Positions 24,650-33,426 of a stretch of DNA of 37,822 nucleotides are shown here, piece after piece (positions within the stretch are counted from its first letter, which is position 1; each line of letters opens with the position of its first letter). The notes under the pieces were generated by a model that had not been told where the DNA came from, did not search any database, and worked only from the letters and a program-made list of their open reading frames with translations. The stretch is from Oscillospiraceae bacterium (GTDB lineage Bacteria; Bacillota; Clostridia; Oscillospirales; Oscillospiraceae), in NCBI GenBank assembly GCA_009781855.1, contig WQUY01000018.1:1-37822 (forward strand), in the 5' to 3' direction. Made by a program: the position numbers and the translations under genes.

Positions 24650-25579
24650 ATGTCGGATTTAACAAAGAATTTGGATCATGTAGATAACACAGAAGAATTT
24701 GAAGTTCTGGAGGAAGCTGCGCTTCCAAAGGTCGATGAATTTAAACGCTTTGTGCGTGTGTTTTTCCGCAGGAAAATAGTCACATTCAGCTTCTGCCTTT
24801 TGATAATAATCGTGCTTGTAGCTGTATTTGCTGATTTTGTCGCCCCACATGGGTTTAATGAGCACAACTTACGTTATACGCTCCAGCCGCCGAGTGCGGA
24901 GTTTCTGCTTGGAACGGACGGACTCGGAAGATGTCTGCTCAGCAGAATTATCTATGGCTCCAGAATTGCATTGCTTGTTGGTATTGCCGCAGTTGCTATT
25001 GCAGCGACAATCGGGACAGTCATTGGGCTCATTGCGGGATTTTCAGAGGGAATCGTCGGCGGATTTATCATGCGTGTTACGGATGCAGTAATATCCATTC
25101 CACCCTTGGTGCTGATGCTTCTGATCGCCACGATTATAGGGGCAGGTGTTCCGGGTGTAATTATTGCTGTAGGTGTAGCTACATTTCCCGGATATGTAAG
25201 GCTGATATACGGACAGGTGCTGACAGTCAAGCAAAACGACTATATCACTGCGAGTCGTGCGATGGGTGACACAAAAGCACGCATTATATTTAAGCATATT
25301 TTGCCAAACTGCATCTCACCATTAATAGTCATGATGACCATGATGATAGGTACATCCATAATGATTGAAGCTGGACTTAGTTTCCTAGGGATTGGTATTG
25401 TTCCCCCGACACCGGCATGGGGAAGTATGACCCGTGATGGATATCAGCACCTGGCCAGTATGCCGCTGCTTTCTATCGCTCCGGGTATTGCCATTGTAAT
25501 ATTGGTGTTTGCGTGCAATATGGTAGGGGACGGCATCCGCGATGCGCTTGATCCTAAACTGCGCGGGTCGCTGGACTAA
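24650..25579 (+). CDS. ABC importer permease, DppC/OppC type
   Basis: A 309-residue permease with a charged cytoplasmic N-terminus of about 45 residues and six membrane segments. The DppC signature FLLGTDGLGRCLLSRIIYGSR and the EAA-type loop ASRAMGDTKARIIFKHILPN are present, and it ends DGIRDALDPKLRG. AAGGAGG lies 6 bases before ATG 24650, and the gap from the preceding gene is 14 bases. It is the second half of the channel. Confidence 0.93.
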   Translation: MSDLTKNLDHVDNTEEFEVLEEAALPKVDEFKRFVRVFFRRKIVTFSFCLLIIIVLVAVFADFVAPHGFNEHNLRYTLQPPSAEFLLGTDGLGRCLLSRIIYGSRIALLVGIAAVAIAATIGTVIGLIAGFSEGIVGGFIMRVTDAVISIPPLVLMLLIATIIGAGVPGVIIAVGVATFPGYVRLIYGQVLTVKQNDYITASRAMGDTKARIIFKHILPNCISPLIVMMTMMIGTSIMIEAGLSFLGIGIVPPTPAWGSMTRDGYQHLASMPLLSIAPGIAIVILVFACNMVGDGIRDALDPKLRGSLD

Positions 25580-25650
25580 ATATGAGCGGAGAATACTTGG
25601 TATCTATGATTGTAGTGCCAAAATCCTCATAGCGGAAGGGATAAACAAAA

Positions 25651-26634
25651 ATGGCGAGATTGTTGACAGTCAAAGACCTAACAACAGAGTTTAAAACTGA
25701 GCGCGGCACCGTCCGTGCGGTGGATCGTGTATCATATAGCGTTGATGAAGGCGAGATTTTGGGTATCGTTGGTGAATCCGGCAGCGGGAAATCTGTAAGC
25801 CAGCTTTCACTCATGCAGTTGGTACCGACCCCTCCCGGAAGAATTGTAGCAGGTTCCGCTGATTTTGAAGGCATTGATTTGCTGAAACTACAGAAAAAGA
25901 GCAAGGCAATGTGTGACATTCGCGGGAACAAGATTTCAATGATATTTCAAGAACCAATGACATCACTAAATCCTGCTATGACTGTTGGAAAACAATTGTG
26001 TGAAGTGCTTTTTACACATTTAAGTTTAGATAAGAAGACGGCTCGTGAGCGGGCAATTGACATGCTTAACCAGGTAGGTATTCCAGATCCATCAAAGCGC
26101 ATTGATGATTACCCTCATCACATGTCAGGCGGTATGCGCCAGCGTGTCATGGTGGCAATGGCAATGCTTTGCGACCCAAAAATGATTATAGCAGACGAAG
26201 CAACAACAGCTTTAGACGCAACGATTCAAGCACAGCTTCTGGAGCTCTTGTACAGCATCGTTGATAAGCACCAAGTTGCGCTTGTGATGGTTACGCACAA
26301 TCTTGGAGTCGTAGCGCGTTACGCCAATAGAATCAATGTAATGTATGCAGGCCGCATTGTTGAAACAGGTACAGTAAAAGAAATATGGGCAAACCCAATG
26401 CATCCATATACACAGGGTCTTATTGGTTGTGTCCCGGTGCTTGGGGAAAAATTGGATCCAATCAAAGGGATGCCGCCATCACTGATAAATCGTCCACCTA
26501 CCTGTGCTTTTCTTGCAAGGTGCAAGTATAGGACGAAAGCGTGTTTTAACGAGCCGGTTGTAGATTTGACATATTTTGATGGGCAGCACGCTACAGCATG
26601 TAATGTCCGGCTCAGGGAAGTAGGTAAGGCATGA
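25651..26634 (+). CDS. ABC importer ATPase, DppD/OppD type
   Basis: The 327-residue ATPase has Walker A GESGSGKS, the Q-loop in MIFQEPMTSLNPAM, the signature MSGGMRQRV, Walker B MIIADEATTALD and the H-loop VTHN. The C-terminal oligopeptide-transporter extension holds CAFLARCKYRTKAC, a cysteine pattern that in some homologs binds an iron-sulfur cluster. It overlaps the next gene by four bases (ATGA at 26631-26634), a sign of coupled translation. Confidence 0.94.
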   Translation: MARLLTVKDLTTEFKTERGTVRAVDRVSYSVDEGEILGIVGESGSGKSVSQLSLMQLVPTPPGRIVAGSADFEGIDLLKLQKKSKAMCDIRGNKISMIFQEPMTSLNPAMTVGKQLCEVLFTHLSLDKKTARERAIDMLNQVGIPDPSKRIDDYPHHMSGGMRQRVMVAMAMLCDPKMIIADEATTALDATIQAQLLELLYSIVDKHQVALVMVTHNLGVVARYANRINVMYAGRIVETGTVKEIWANPMHPYTQGLIGCVPVLGEKLDPIKGMPPSLINRPPTCAFLARCKYRTKACFNEPVVDLTYFDGQHATACNVRLREVGKA

Positions 26635-27659
26635 CGACAAATGAGAATGTTACTGTAAATACTGAGTTTTTTGAAAAATCAGAAAACGAAAAAATAGTTG
26701 ATGTCAAAAACTTGAAGATGTATTTTCCTGTCAAGCGAGGAATATTAAAACGCAAAGTTGGAGATGTCAAAGCGATTGATGATGTGAGCTTTTCGATAAG
26801 TGCAGGAGAAACACTTGGTTTAGTTGGTGAAAGCGGATGCGGCAAAACCACTGTAGGCAGGTGCCTCACGCGAATATACAAACCTTCTTCCGGGACAGTC
26901 GATTTCATGGGGGTGGATATAGCGTCCATGCCAGAAAAAAAGCTTCGCCCTATGAGGCGAAACATGTCCATCGTATTTCAGGATCCATACAGCTCATTAG
27001 ATCCCAGAATGAATTCCGGAAACACAGTTGGAGAGCCGCTTCTAATCCATAAACTAACAAAAGGACGCGGCGAGTATAGTGACAGAATTGATGAGCTGTT
27101 TAAAATGACCGGGCTGAGTCCTGATATGAAAGACAGATATCCGCACGAATTTTCAGGTGGACAAAGACAACGCTTATCAATTGCCCGTGCGCTTGCAGGC
27201 GATCCATCACTGATTATCTGTGATGAGCCGATTTCCGCACTCGATGTATCCATGCAGGCTCAGATACTTAACCTGCTTCAAGACCTTCAGGCAAAAAATT
27301 CCAAGATGAGCTATCTGTTTATTTCACATGACTTGCTTGCCGTGCAGTATATTAGCACCAGAGTAGCAGTCATGTACCTGGGTCGTATAGTCGAGACAGC
27401 GCCGTCTAGCATACTATATTCAAATACGTGCCATCCATATTCAAAAGCGCTTCTGTCGGCTCAGCCGCTCCCAGACCCAATCGCAGAAGAGTCGCGTCAG
27501 AGAATAATTTTGACAGGTGATTTCCCGACCCCATTAAATCCACCGTCCGGGTGCACATTCCACCCCAGATGCCCGGTGGCGACTGAAGAATGCGCGCAAA
27601 GTGCACCTCAGCTGAAAGCAGTCGGCACAGAACATTTTGTTGCCTGTCACAAAGTATGA
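26631..27659 (+). CDS. ABC importer ATPase, DppF/OppF type
   Basis: The 342-residue second ATPase has Walker A GESGCGKT, the Q-loop VFQDPYSSLDPRM, the signature FSGGQRQRLSIARAL, Walker B LIICDEPISALD and the H-loop FISHD. The C-terminal motif CTFHPRCPVATEEC mirrors that of the partner. It completes the importer and is followed within three bases by a strong terminator hairpin, so the operon ends here. Confidence 0.94.
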   Translation: MTTNENVTVNTEFFEKSENEKIVDVKNLKMYFPVKRGILKRKVGDVKAIDDVSFSISAGETLGLVGESGCGKTTVGRCLTRIYKPSSGTVDFMGVDIASMPEKKLRPMRRNMSIVFQDPYSSLDPRMNSGNTVGEPLLIHKLTKGRGEYSDRIDELFKMTGLSPDMKDRYPHEFSGGQRQRLSIARALAGDPSLIICDEPISALDVSMQAQILNLLQDLQAKNSKMSYLFISHDLLAVQYISTRVAVMYLGRIVETAPSSILYSNTCHPYSKALLSAQPLPDPIAEESRQRIILTGDFPTPLNPPSGCTFHPRCPVATEECAQSAPQLKAVGTEHFVACHKV

Positions 27660-27661
27660 TG

Positions 27662-27700
27662 AAAAACTATGGGGCGAACTGCGTTCGCCCCATAGTTTTT
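27662..27700. terminator. Strong bidirectional terminator
   Basis: Positions 27662-27678 pair perfectly with 27684-27700 over 17 bp with a 5-base loop. The stem starts with A5 and ends with T5, so each strand has its own T-run. It lies between the convergent DppF-type gene (ends 27659) and the murF gene (ends 27702) and serves both. Confidence 0.92.
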
Positions 27701-27701
27701 C

Positions 27702-29063
27702 CTACAAATTCCTCAAAACAGGCAGAAACTCTGCAAATTTCATCCCGTTGGATGCTTTGACCAAAACGGCATCGCCTTTTTTAATCAGCTCCGGAAAAGC
27801 AGCAACCATATCAGCCTTTGCAGAGAAATATAGAGCCTCCCCGACACCGGCAGACTGAAACCCATCATAGATGAACTTCGCCTCATCCCCACAGCAAAGA
27901 ACATAATCAATATGACACGCTGCTGCAAAAACACCAATCTCTCGGTGCAACGCATCAGACTCAGCGCCAAGATTCAACATATCACCAAGTATTGCAACCC
28001 TCCGGCCATTTAACGCCCCAAGCGATGTCAACGCAGCCTTGACAGAGTTGGGATTAGCATTATAACAATCATCGATAAGTGTTATGGAGCCGGTAAAGGT
28101 GGCATTAGCTCTGCCGCCCACAGGAGCATAGCTCATTAGCCCGCGACGTATTTCACTATCTTCCAGGCCAAGCAGCTTGCCGACAGCAGCAGCAGCAGGA
28201 GCAAGCGCAGCCAAATGGCTGCCATATGAAGGAATCCGCACAGAAAAAGATCCTTCAGCGCTTTGAATATCAAAATCAACGCAGTCTGTTCCGTCAGTGT
28301 GGATATTTACGGCTCTGAAATCATTATGCGCACCAAGTCCAAAAGTGATGGTCTTGCGTTGCGTATCGAAAGTGCGCAGCAAATCATCATCGCCATTCAT
28401 GATTGCAACACTATCCGGCTTCATATAAGCAAAAGCTTCAGTCTTGGCTTTGAGCACGCCATTGAGATCGCCAAGCTCTTTGAGATGGGCGTAGCCGATT
28501 TTAGTCATGATAAAAATATCCGGGCGAACCATTTCCGCCAAAATGCTCATATCACCAAAATCGCTAATGCCCATTTCTATGACTGCCGCTTCATGGTGCT
28601 CATCTAACGAGAGTAATGTCAAAGGGACGCCCAGTTCATTATTCAGATTCTCATGAGTTTTTAAAACACAGAATTTTGCGCTCAGTGCAGCTGCAACAAG
28701 CTCTTTTGCAGTGGTTTTGCCGACGCTCCCCGTTAGGCCGATAAACGGAATGTCAAATAAACTCCTATAATAAGCCCCGATTTGCCGTATAGATTCAAGC
28801 GTAGAATCTACTAAAACATAAGGGCCTTTGGCATCAGGGATAATCTGCTCGGCAAGACAACAAGCAGCGCCGGACTCAAAAGCGCTGTTTGCAAATGAAT
28901 GTCCATCGACCCTAGCGCCCTTTATACAAAGGAAAAGGTTGCCGGGATTTATATCTCGATTATCACGCGAAGCTCCGGAAATCCGGACGCTTCGGGCGCG
29001 ATTATCACCAACATATTTTCCGCCGGTGACAGTTGCAATTATGTTCGGTGTCAAATACTTCAA
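27702..29063 (-). CDS. murF: UDP-N-acetylmuramoyl-tripeptide--D-alanyl-D-alanine ligase
   Basis: The product is a Mur ligase with the ATP loop TGSVGKTTAKE (111-121), the MGISDFGDMSIL segment, the DDCYNANPNS motif typical of MurF, and GRRVAILGDMLNLG. It adds D-Ala-D-Ala to the UDP-MurNAc-tripeptide in cytoplasmic peptidoglycan synthesis. I place the start at TTG 29063 because AGGGAGG lies 6 bases upstream and gives 453 residues, the usual MurF length. A codon 41 positions upstream would add a hydrophobic stretch without family similarity and would lie before the predicted promoter. It is a stand-alone gene here with its own promoter. Confidence 0.93.
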   Translation of the reverse strand: MKYLTPNIIATVTGGKYVGDNRARSVRISGASRDNRDINPGNLFLCIKGARVDGHSFANSAFESGAACCLAEQIIPDAKGPYVLVDSTLESIRQIGAYYRSLFDIPFIGLTGSVGKTTAKELVAAALSAKFCVLKTHENLNNELGVPLTLLSLDEHHEAAVIEMGISDFGDMSILAEMVRPDIFIMTKIGYAHLKELGDLNGVLKAKTEAFAYMKPDSVAIMNGDDDLLRTFDTQRKTITFGLGAHNDFRAVNIHTDGTDCVDFDIQSAEGSFSVRIPSYGSHLAALAPAAAAVGKLLGLEDSEIRRGLMSYAPVGGRANATFTGSITLIDDCYNANPNSVKAALTSLGALNGRRVAILGDMLNLGAESDALHREIGVFAAACHIDYVLCCGDEAKFIYDGFQSAGVGEALYFSAKADMVAAFPELIKKGDAVLVKASNGMKFAEFLPVLRNL

Positions 29064-29114
29064 TGTGTACCTCCCTAAAACTCTGATAGAAAATTCTTCA
29101 AATAGATTCAATAC

Positions 29115-29143
29115 AATATACAACAAAAAGCAGATTTGTTCAA
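29115..29143 (-). promoter_or_regulatory. Predicted murF promoter
   Basis: Minus strand: TTGAAC (29143-29138), 17-base spacer, TATATT (29120-29115). It gives a leader of roughly 45 bases before the TTG start at 29063. Confidence 0.65.
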
Positions 29144-29159
29144 CTAAAGCTGACGGGAG

Positions 29160-29180
29160 TAAAGCCCCATCACCTGACGG
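29160..29180 (-). repeat. Copy of a 21-base sequence repeated in inverse orientation beyond the tRNAs
   Basis: On the minus strand this stretch matches 29620-29640 (plus strand) at 19 of 21 positions, with core CCGTCAGG-Y-GATGGGGC. It may be the edge of a dispersed element flanking the tRNA pair, or coincidence. Confidence 0.3.
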
Positions 29181-29289
29181 CGGCACTTTTCGATGATTTT
29201 TATTCCGTTGTCATCGCCTTGCCTCAGCAAGGCTGCTTCAAACATTGCCTAAATCTGCGAAAATCTGTGCAAAAATTAACAAAAACATA

Positions 29290-29318
29290 TTGACAATAAC
29301 CGCCACAGGCATTATACT
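29290..29318 (+). promoter_or_regulatory. Consensus promoter of the tRNA operon
   Basis: TTGACA (29290-29295), a 17-base spacer, TATACT (29313-29318), ending 24 bases before the first tRNA. This is a strong sigma-70 type promoter as expected for stable RNA. Confidence 0.85.
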
Positions 29319-29342
29319 GTCTTAGCTCATCAAGTTTTAAAT

Positions 29343-29419
29343 GGCGGCATAGCTCAGTTGGCTAGAGCACTCGGTTCATACCCGTGGAGTCGCTGGTTCA
29401 AATCCAGTTGCCGCTACCA
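29343..29419 (+). tRNA. tRNA-Met (anticodon CAT), elongator type
   Basis: The 77-base sequence folds as a cloverleaf. The acceptor stem is GGCGGCA with TGCCGCT, the D stem GCTC/GAGC, the anticodon loop TTCATAC, and the T arm GCTGG-TTCAAAT-CCAGT, with encoded CCA at 29417-29419. The anticodon stem has one mismatch (T-T) at its second pair. The loop and GGCGGC start fit elongator tRNA-Met of Firmicutes; tRNA-Ile2 (CAT modified to lysidine) is a less likely reading. Confidence 0.9.
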
Positions 29420-29424
29420 GCCAA

Positions 29425-29447
29425 AGGGGCGGACAACTCCCGCCCCT
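29425..29447 (+). other. GC-rich stem-loop between the two tRNAs
   Basis: AGGGGCGG (29425-29432) pairs with CCGCCCCT (29440-29447) around a 7-base loop. No T-run follows, so it looks like a processing spacer of the tRNA transcript rather than a full terminator. Confidence 0.5.
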
Positions 29448-29455
29448 GAAGATGA

Positions 29456-29530
29456 GGCCCGTTGGTCAAGCGGTTAAGACTCCGGCCTTTCACGCCGGCA
29501 ACACGAGTTCGAGTCTCGTACGGGTCACCA
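29456..29530 (+). tRNA. tRNA-Glu (anticodon TTC)
   Basis: The 75-base cloverleaf has acceptor GGCCCGT/ACGGGTC, anticodon loop CTTTCAC with anticodon TTC, T arm CGAG-TTCGAGT-CTCG, and encoded CCA at 29528-29530. The 5' half (GGCCCGTTGGTCAAGCGGTT) is typical of tRNA-Glu. It is transcribed with the tRNA-Met 36 bases upstream. Confidence 0.95.
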
Positions 29531-29932
29531 AAGATTTCAAAAGAAAACTCTGATAATCGACTAGGTTATCAGAGTTTTCCACTTTATACACCTTTGAGAT
29601 GGGACTCTTTCTTGAGCTGCCGTCAGGCGATGGGGCGTTATTATGATGCACGCGATTTTTCTGCTGTCAATGCAACTGAAGTCAGAGCGGCGATCTTGTC
29701 CCGGTTTCCAAATACACCGAATGGAATTATAAACTGGATGACTTGGTTTTTAGGATAACGCCAGCCTATATCGCAAACATTGATTAAATCCTTGTGGGCA
29801 GATTTAACCAGTGTTTACTTACGGCCCTCTGCACCACCATTTTCCACCTAACTGGTTTGAAAACTGTTGCAAAAACAAGCTAAATGTGGTTCAATGACTG
29901 TGTTAAATTATAATGTATGGAGAATAACTATT
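29531..29932 (+). other. Intergenic stretch after the tRNAs
   Basis: Besides the terminator at 29543-29579, it holds a second imperfect inverted repeat (29775-29790 with 29801-29816, 10-base loop). A 42-codon open frame (ATG 29630 to the TAA at 29757-29759) lacks a ribosome binding site and resembles no family I know. A 21-base match to the region before murF is at 29620-29640. A TATAAT box (29909-29914) lies just before the zinc-ribbon gene but has no good -35 box. Confidence 0.5.
29543..29579 (+). terminator. Terminator of the tRNA operon
   Basis: Positions 29543-29556 pair perfectly with 29566-29579 (14 bp) around a 9-base loop. The 3' arm ends in GTTTTC, so the T-run is part of the stem, as is frequent after tRNA genes. 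Confidence 0.75.
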
Positions 29933-31693
29933 ATGTTTTGCAATCAATGCGGAAATGCCCTAGGTGAAGGTCAAAAATTCTGCGGAAACTGTGGAGCCGT
30001 TACAACCATCGTGGAAACGCAACCGCAGCCGGAGTCAGTTGACCCCACACCAGCGCAACCCAACCAACCGCCCTCGGCTAAAGAAGAGCATCAACCGGAG
30101 CCACCCGCAGCAGAAGGGCATGAAACTGCGGCGCAACCGGAACCACCCGTGACAACAATGCAGCCGTCAGAGCCGCCTCCGGAAGATGGAGGGCACCAAG
30201 CAACACAACCACCAGAGCAGCCTCTCCACTATGCATACTCAGAGTCATTTCCACCGCCGGAACCTCCGGCAAAAAAAGGCATTGGAATGCTGCTGAAAAT
30301 CGGCGTACCAGCGCTTGCGGTAGTAATTATTGCCGTTATTGTCATACTTAGCGTCATGAGATCGTCTCCGCTTGCAGTCGTAAGCAGAGCGATGGCTAAC
30401 AATAACGCAGAAACGATGCAGCGCATAGAAGGAACACCATTTCGAGCAATCGAGCTATTAATGGACACCTTAGGAAATGGAGCAGTTAACGTAGATTTCG
30501 ACTATAGGGATCGATGGTCAGACGCAAATGGAACGGTGCAGTGGGTTTCAAACACCAGAAACAATGACCACTCATTTGCCGCTGAAATCACTTCGAATCG
30601 CCAGACATTAGAGGTTGAAGCATTTATAAATAGGGATAGACTGGCTGTGGGCTCAAGGAATCTAGACAATAATTACTACGGCATAACATTTGCCACATTC
30701 AGAGATGACCTCAGTATTTTCGGCAGAGAGGTCGGGCTGAGTTCGCGAGAAATGAATACAATTATCGACGTTGTAGAACTAATCGAAGATGTAATGCACA
30801 TAACAGGTGATAGTGACACACTGCTGCAACAATATATAGACCTACTCACCGACTTTATGACAAACCTTGAGCTGACATCAGAAAGAACGCAGATTACATC
30901 CGGTGGGTCAAATGTCAATGCAAGGAAAATCCAATTTATAATAACAGATGACGACATCTCTGACTTGCTCACAGACCTTATTGACATGCTCTCTGACGAT
31001 GAGCATATGCGGGAATACTTCAACGCAATAACCAGAAACGAAATAGTAGAAGAAATGTTTTGGCGTATGCAAATACCTAGCTATAGCGACCTCATGCGAG
31101 AGTTAAGAGATGCAGTCAGAGACTTAAATAGGCATCTCTCAGGTGAAATAACCATAACTTACTTTGTAGGCAGCAGGGACAGACTGCTGCGCATGGAGAC
31201 TGAAGCAGATTTGCGGATGGACAGAGAACGTGTGCGTATGAGCAGCTCATTCGATTTTGGTGAGTCAGCACAAGATCGCTGGGAAATTCAAACGTCGATA
31301 ACCTCTGACAACATGAGAGAAAGAACCAGAGTGGTATGGGATTACGAAGACTCATCAGGGCGAATCACGAATAGTATGGTCATAACAGCTGATGGAGACC
31401 GGATTTTCCTCGAGTCGGAATGGTCTCCGAGCAATGGTAGATTTACACTGTCCATGGATGATGGTCGATTTGAAGATGAAATAACCGGTGTGTTCAGAGT
31501 CAACAGAGATGGGTTTAATTTATCGATAGACAACCCATTTCCCCGAAACTCCAACGAGTTTTTAGAGTTTGAAATAACAACACAGACCGGAGTACGAGTC
31601 CGACAGATAGATTTTATTAACATGGATCTTTGGGATGAGGACTTGCTGTATGACTTTGAAGACTTGATTGACGAGTTGAATCGGAACTGGTAG
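29933..31693 (+). CDS. Zinc-ribbon, single-pass membrane protein with large outer domain
   Basis: Start at ATG 29933 (GGAG 10 bases upstream), which places a zinc ribbon exactly at the N-terminus: C3-x2-C6 and C17-x2-C20 (MFCNQCGNALGEGQKFCGNC). A Pro/Glu/Gln-rich linker of about 95 residues leads to one membrane segment (about 117-142, IGVPALAVVIIAVIVILSVM). A domain of about 440 residues follows, predicted to lie outside, rich in Asp/Arg/Asn and beta-like strands, with no recognised family. The zinc_ribbon-linker-membrane-outer-domain plan is common in Clostridia and Bacilli surface or signalling proteins of unknown role. It is a single gene followed by a terminator that mainly serves the opposing gene. 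Confidence 0.8.
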   Translation: MFCNQCGNALGEGQKFCGNCGAVTTIVETQPQPESVDPTPAQPNQPPSAKEEHQPEPPAAEGHETAAQPEPPVTTMQPSEPPPEDGGHQATQPPEQPLHYAYSESFPPPEPPAKKGIGMLLKIGVPALAVVIIAVIVILSVMRSSPLAVVSRAMANNNAETMQRIEGTPFRAIELLMDTLGNGAVNVDFDYRDRWSDANGTVQWVSNTRNNDHSFAAEITSNRQTLEVEAFINRDRLAVGSRNLDNNYYGITFATFRDDLSIFGREVGLSSREMNTIIDVVELIEDVMHITGDSDTLLQQYIDLLTDFMTNLELTSERTQITSGGSNVNARKIQFIITDDDISDLLTDLIDMLSDDEHMREYFNAITRNEIVEEMFWRMQIPSYSDLMRELRDAVRDLNRHLSGEITITYFVGSRDRLLRMETEADLRMDRERVRMSSSFDFGESAQDRWEIQTSITSDNMRERTRVVWDYEDSSGRITNSMVITADGDRIFLESEWSPSNGRFTLSMDDGRFEDEITGVFRVNRDGFNLSIDNPFPRNSNEFLEFEITTQTGVRVRQIDFINMDLWDEDLLYDFEDLIDELNRNW

Positions 31694-31758
31694 TGATGAA
31701 TTTTTAACGTGGATTCATAGTTTCATAAACCGCAAACCCACCTCAATAAACATAGAAA

Positions 31759-31791
31759 AAGGCTGTTGCACCGAAAATCTGCAACAGCCTT
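31759..31791 (-). terminator. Terminator between the zinc-ribbon gene and tag
   Basis: AAGGCTGTTGCA (31759-31770) pairs perfectly with TGCAACAGCCTT (31780-31791), with a 9-base loop. The minus strand continues with a T-run (CCTTTTTC), fitting termination of the tag gene; on the plus strand the tail is weaker. Confidence 0.8.
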
Positions 31792-31808
31792 AAAATTTCT
31801 CTGGAAAA

Positions 31809-32393
31809 CTATAGTTGACGAGGCTCGGTCAGTTCCTCATAAACAAAGCAATCTGGAAAATGGTCGTTCACCATGCCTGTGGCTTGCATAAACGCATAGA
31901 TTATAGTCGAGCCGACAAACTTAAAGCCTATCTTCTTCAAGTCCTTGCTTATCTTGTCAGAAATTTCTGTAGAGGCGGGCATATCTTCGAGCTTAGCAAA
32001 ATTTCCTACGATGGGCTTATTATCTACATACTGCCAAATGAACTTGTCAAAACTACCGTATTGCTTCTGTACTTCGAGGAACAACTTGGCATTGGTTATG
32101 GCAGAGGTTATTTTCAAACGATTACGGATTATACCCTCATTTGCCATAAGTTCCTCGACTTTTGCATCGCCGTAGCGTGCAACGATATTGGGGTCGAACC
32201 CATCAAAGGCAATGCGATATGCTTCTCGCTTTTTCAGGACGGTGATCCAAGAAAGCCCCGCTTGCGCACCCTCTAATATAAGCATTTCAAACAGCTTTTG
32301 GTCGTTATGCTCCGGGCGACCCCACTCGAAGTCATGGTAGTCTTTGAATATGGGAGGGTCACTTGCCCAGAAGCATCTGTTTTTGTCAATCAT
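31809..32393 (-). CDS. tag: DNA-3-methyladenine glycosylase I
   Basis: The 194-residue protein matches Tag closely: NRCFWASDP, YHDFEWGRP, LFEMLILEGAQAGLSWITVL, and FKFVGSTIIYAFMQATGMVNDH. The zinc-snap ligands C7, H20, H178 and C182 are all present. It excises 3-methyladenine from alkylated DNA, starting base excision repair. GGAGGG lies upstream of ATG 32393. Its upstream region holds a TGACA-N6-TGTCA site identical in half-sites to that before the neighbouring WYL regulator gene, suggesting shared control. Confidence 0.95.
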   Translation of the reverse strand: MIDKNRCFWASDPPIFKDYHDFEWGRPEHNDQKLFEMLILEGAQAGLSWITVLKKREAYRIAFDGFDPNIVARYGDAKVEELMANEGIIRNRLKITSAITNAKLFLEVQKQYGSFDKFIWQYVDNKPIVGNFAKLEDMPASTEISDKISKDLKKIGFKFVGSTIIYAFMQATGMVNDHFPDCFVYEELTEPRQL

Positions 32394-32454
32394 AAAAATT
32401 ATCCCTCCATAAATTGTTTTTTACGAACATGACATGAGTATATAAGTGCTAACT

Positions 32455-32470
32455 TGACAGCGTCGTGTCA
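32455..32470. promoter_or_regulatory. Candidate operator upstream of tag
   Basis: TGACA (32455-32459), GCGTCG, TGTCA (32466-32470): the same half-sites and 6-base spacing as the palindrome before the WYL regulator gene. A further TGACAT half-site lies about 30 bases nearer to tag (32430-32435). Confidence 0.6.
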
Positions 32471-32493
32471 TATTATGAAAAATCAACGCGAAA

Positions 32494-33396
32494 CTATGAA
32501 TGTTGCTCATAAATTTTTCTTGCTTTCTTCTGGATTATCTCACGTACATGTTGCGGCTCAAGAACTTCGATATGTTCGCCAAAAGAAAGAATAGTACCAT
32601 ATATCCAATTGTCTTCTGGCCAACAGATGGAAATAATGTAGCTGCCGTCTGGCTTCTGCTCCTCAACATATCCAGAAAACTCATCAAGCACACGATAAGC
32701 CATTTCGGATTTTATAAGGAGTCGCAAATGGACATCCGGCTTATGTTTTGACGAATTGCTATCATTATCTGTGATAGCAAGGAAATCCCTCTCGGAAAAA
32801 ACTTCTTCAGTAATTGCAAGGGTTCGTATCCTTGTCAACTTAAACAACCGCAAATCATTCTTGTCCAAATCATAAGCTTTCAGATACCATGATTTTGACT
32901 TAAACCACAGCTGTATCGGCTCAACACGGCGGTGGGTCTTTTCGCTATAGGTGCTGTAATAATCAAACTCCGCAACTTTTTTTTGCAATATTGCGTTCTT
33001 GAAACTGCCCCAATAATCCTCTCGTTCAAAACTCCAGTCAGAAAAATCGACCTCAAGCCATTTGGCGGCAGTCTTGTTAAAAATAGTGGACAGCTTTTGA
33101 AGCACAGGGTCTGAATTGGGAGATTGTATTTGAGAAAGCCCTTGCAAAGCTGAGAGAATTTCGCCCTGCTCCTGTTCAGTCAAAATCGACTTGTTTAGCA
33201 CAAATTCGGGCAAAAGACTGATTCCACCGCCTTTGCCCTTTTCTGTATAAATAGGGATTCCGGCCAAGCTGATGGTATCAATATCACGGTAAATAGTCCG
33301 CGAAGAAACATCAAACCGCTCGGCAAGCTCCTTTGCAGTCACACGCTTTTTGTTCAGCAAGAGATATATGATTTCAAATAATCGGCTCGTCTGCAC
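32494..33396 (-). CDS. WYL-domain transcriptional regulator (YafY type)
   Basis: The 300-residue protein has an N-terminal winged helix of DeoR/HTH_11 type (RLFEIIYLLLNKKRVTAKEL, SSRTIYRDIDTI). A central WYL domain follows, with the motif in SWYLKAYDLDKNDLRLFKLT, and a C-terminal WCX-type extension. The start is GTG 33396 with GGGTGA upstream. WYL regulators sense nucleic-acid or other ligands, and several control DNA-damage responses (PafBC, DriD). A perfect 26-base palindrome lies just upstream of its gene and a related site before tag, so autoregulation and control of tag are likely. It ends about 100 bases before the tag start, on the same strand. Confidence 0.88.
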   Translation of the reverse strand: MQTSRLFEIIYLLLNKKRVTAKELAERFDVSSRTIYRDIDTISLAGIPIYTEKGKGGGISLLPEFVLNKSILTEQEQGEILSALQGLSQIQSPNSDPVLQKLSTIFNKTAAKWLEVDFSDWSFEREDYWGSFKNAILQKKVAEFDYYSTYSEKTHRRVEPIQLWFKSKSWYLKAYDLDKNDLRLFKLTRIRTLAITEEVFSERDFLAITDNDSNSSKHKPDVHLRLLIKSEMAYRVLDEFSGYVEEQKPDGSYIISICWPEDNWIYGTILSFGEHIEVLEPQHVREIIQKKARKIYEQHS

Positions 33397-33426
33397 TATA
33401 CATCACCCATGGGTATTGTAGCATAA

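Noticed and set aside
29462-29758. 98-codon plus-strand frame overlapping the tRNA-Glu
   Set aside because: It starts inside the tRNA and crosses the terminator hairpin, has no ribosome binding site and resembles no known protein.
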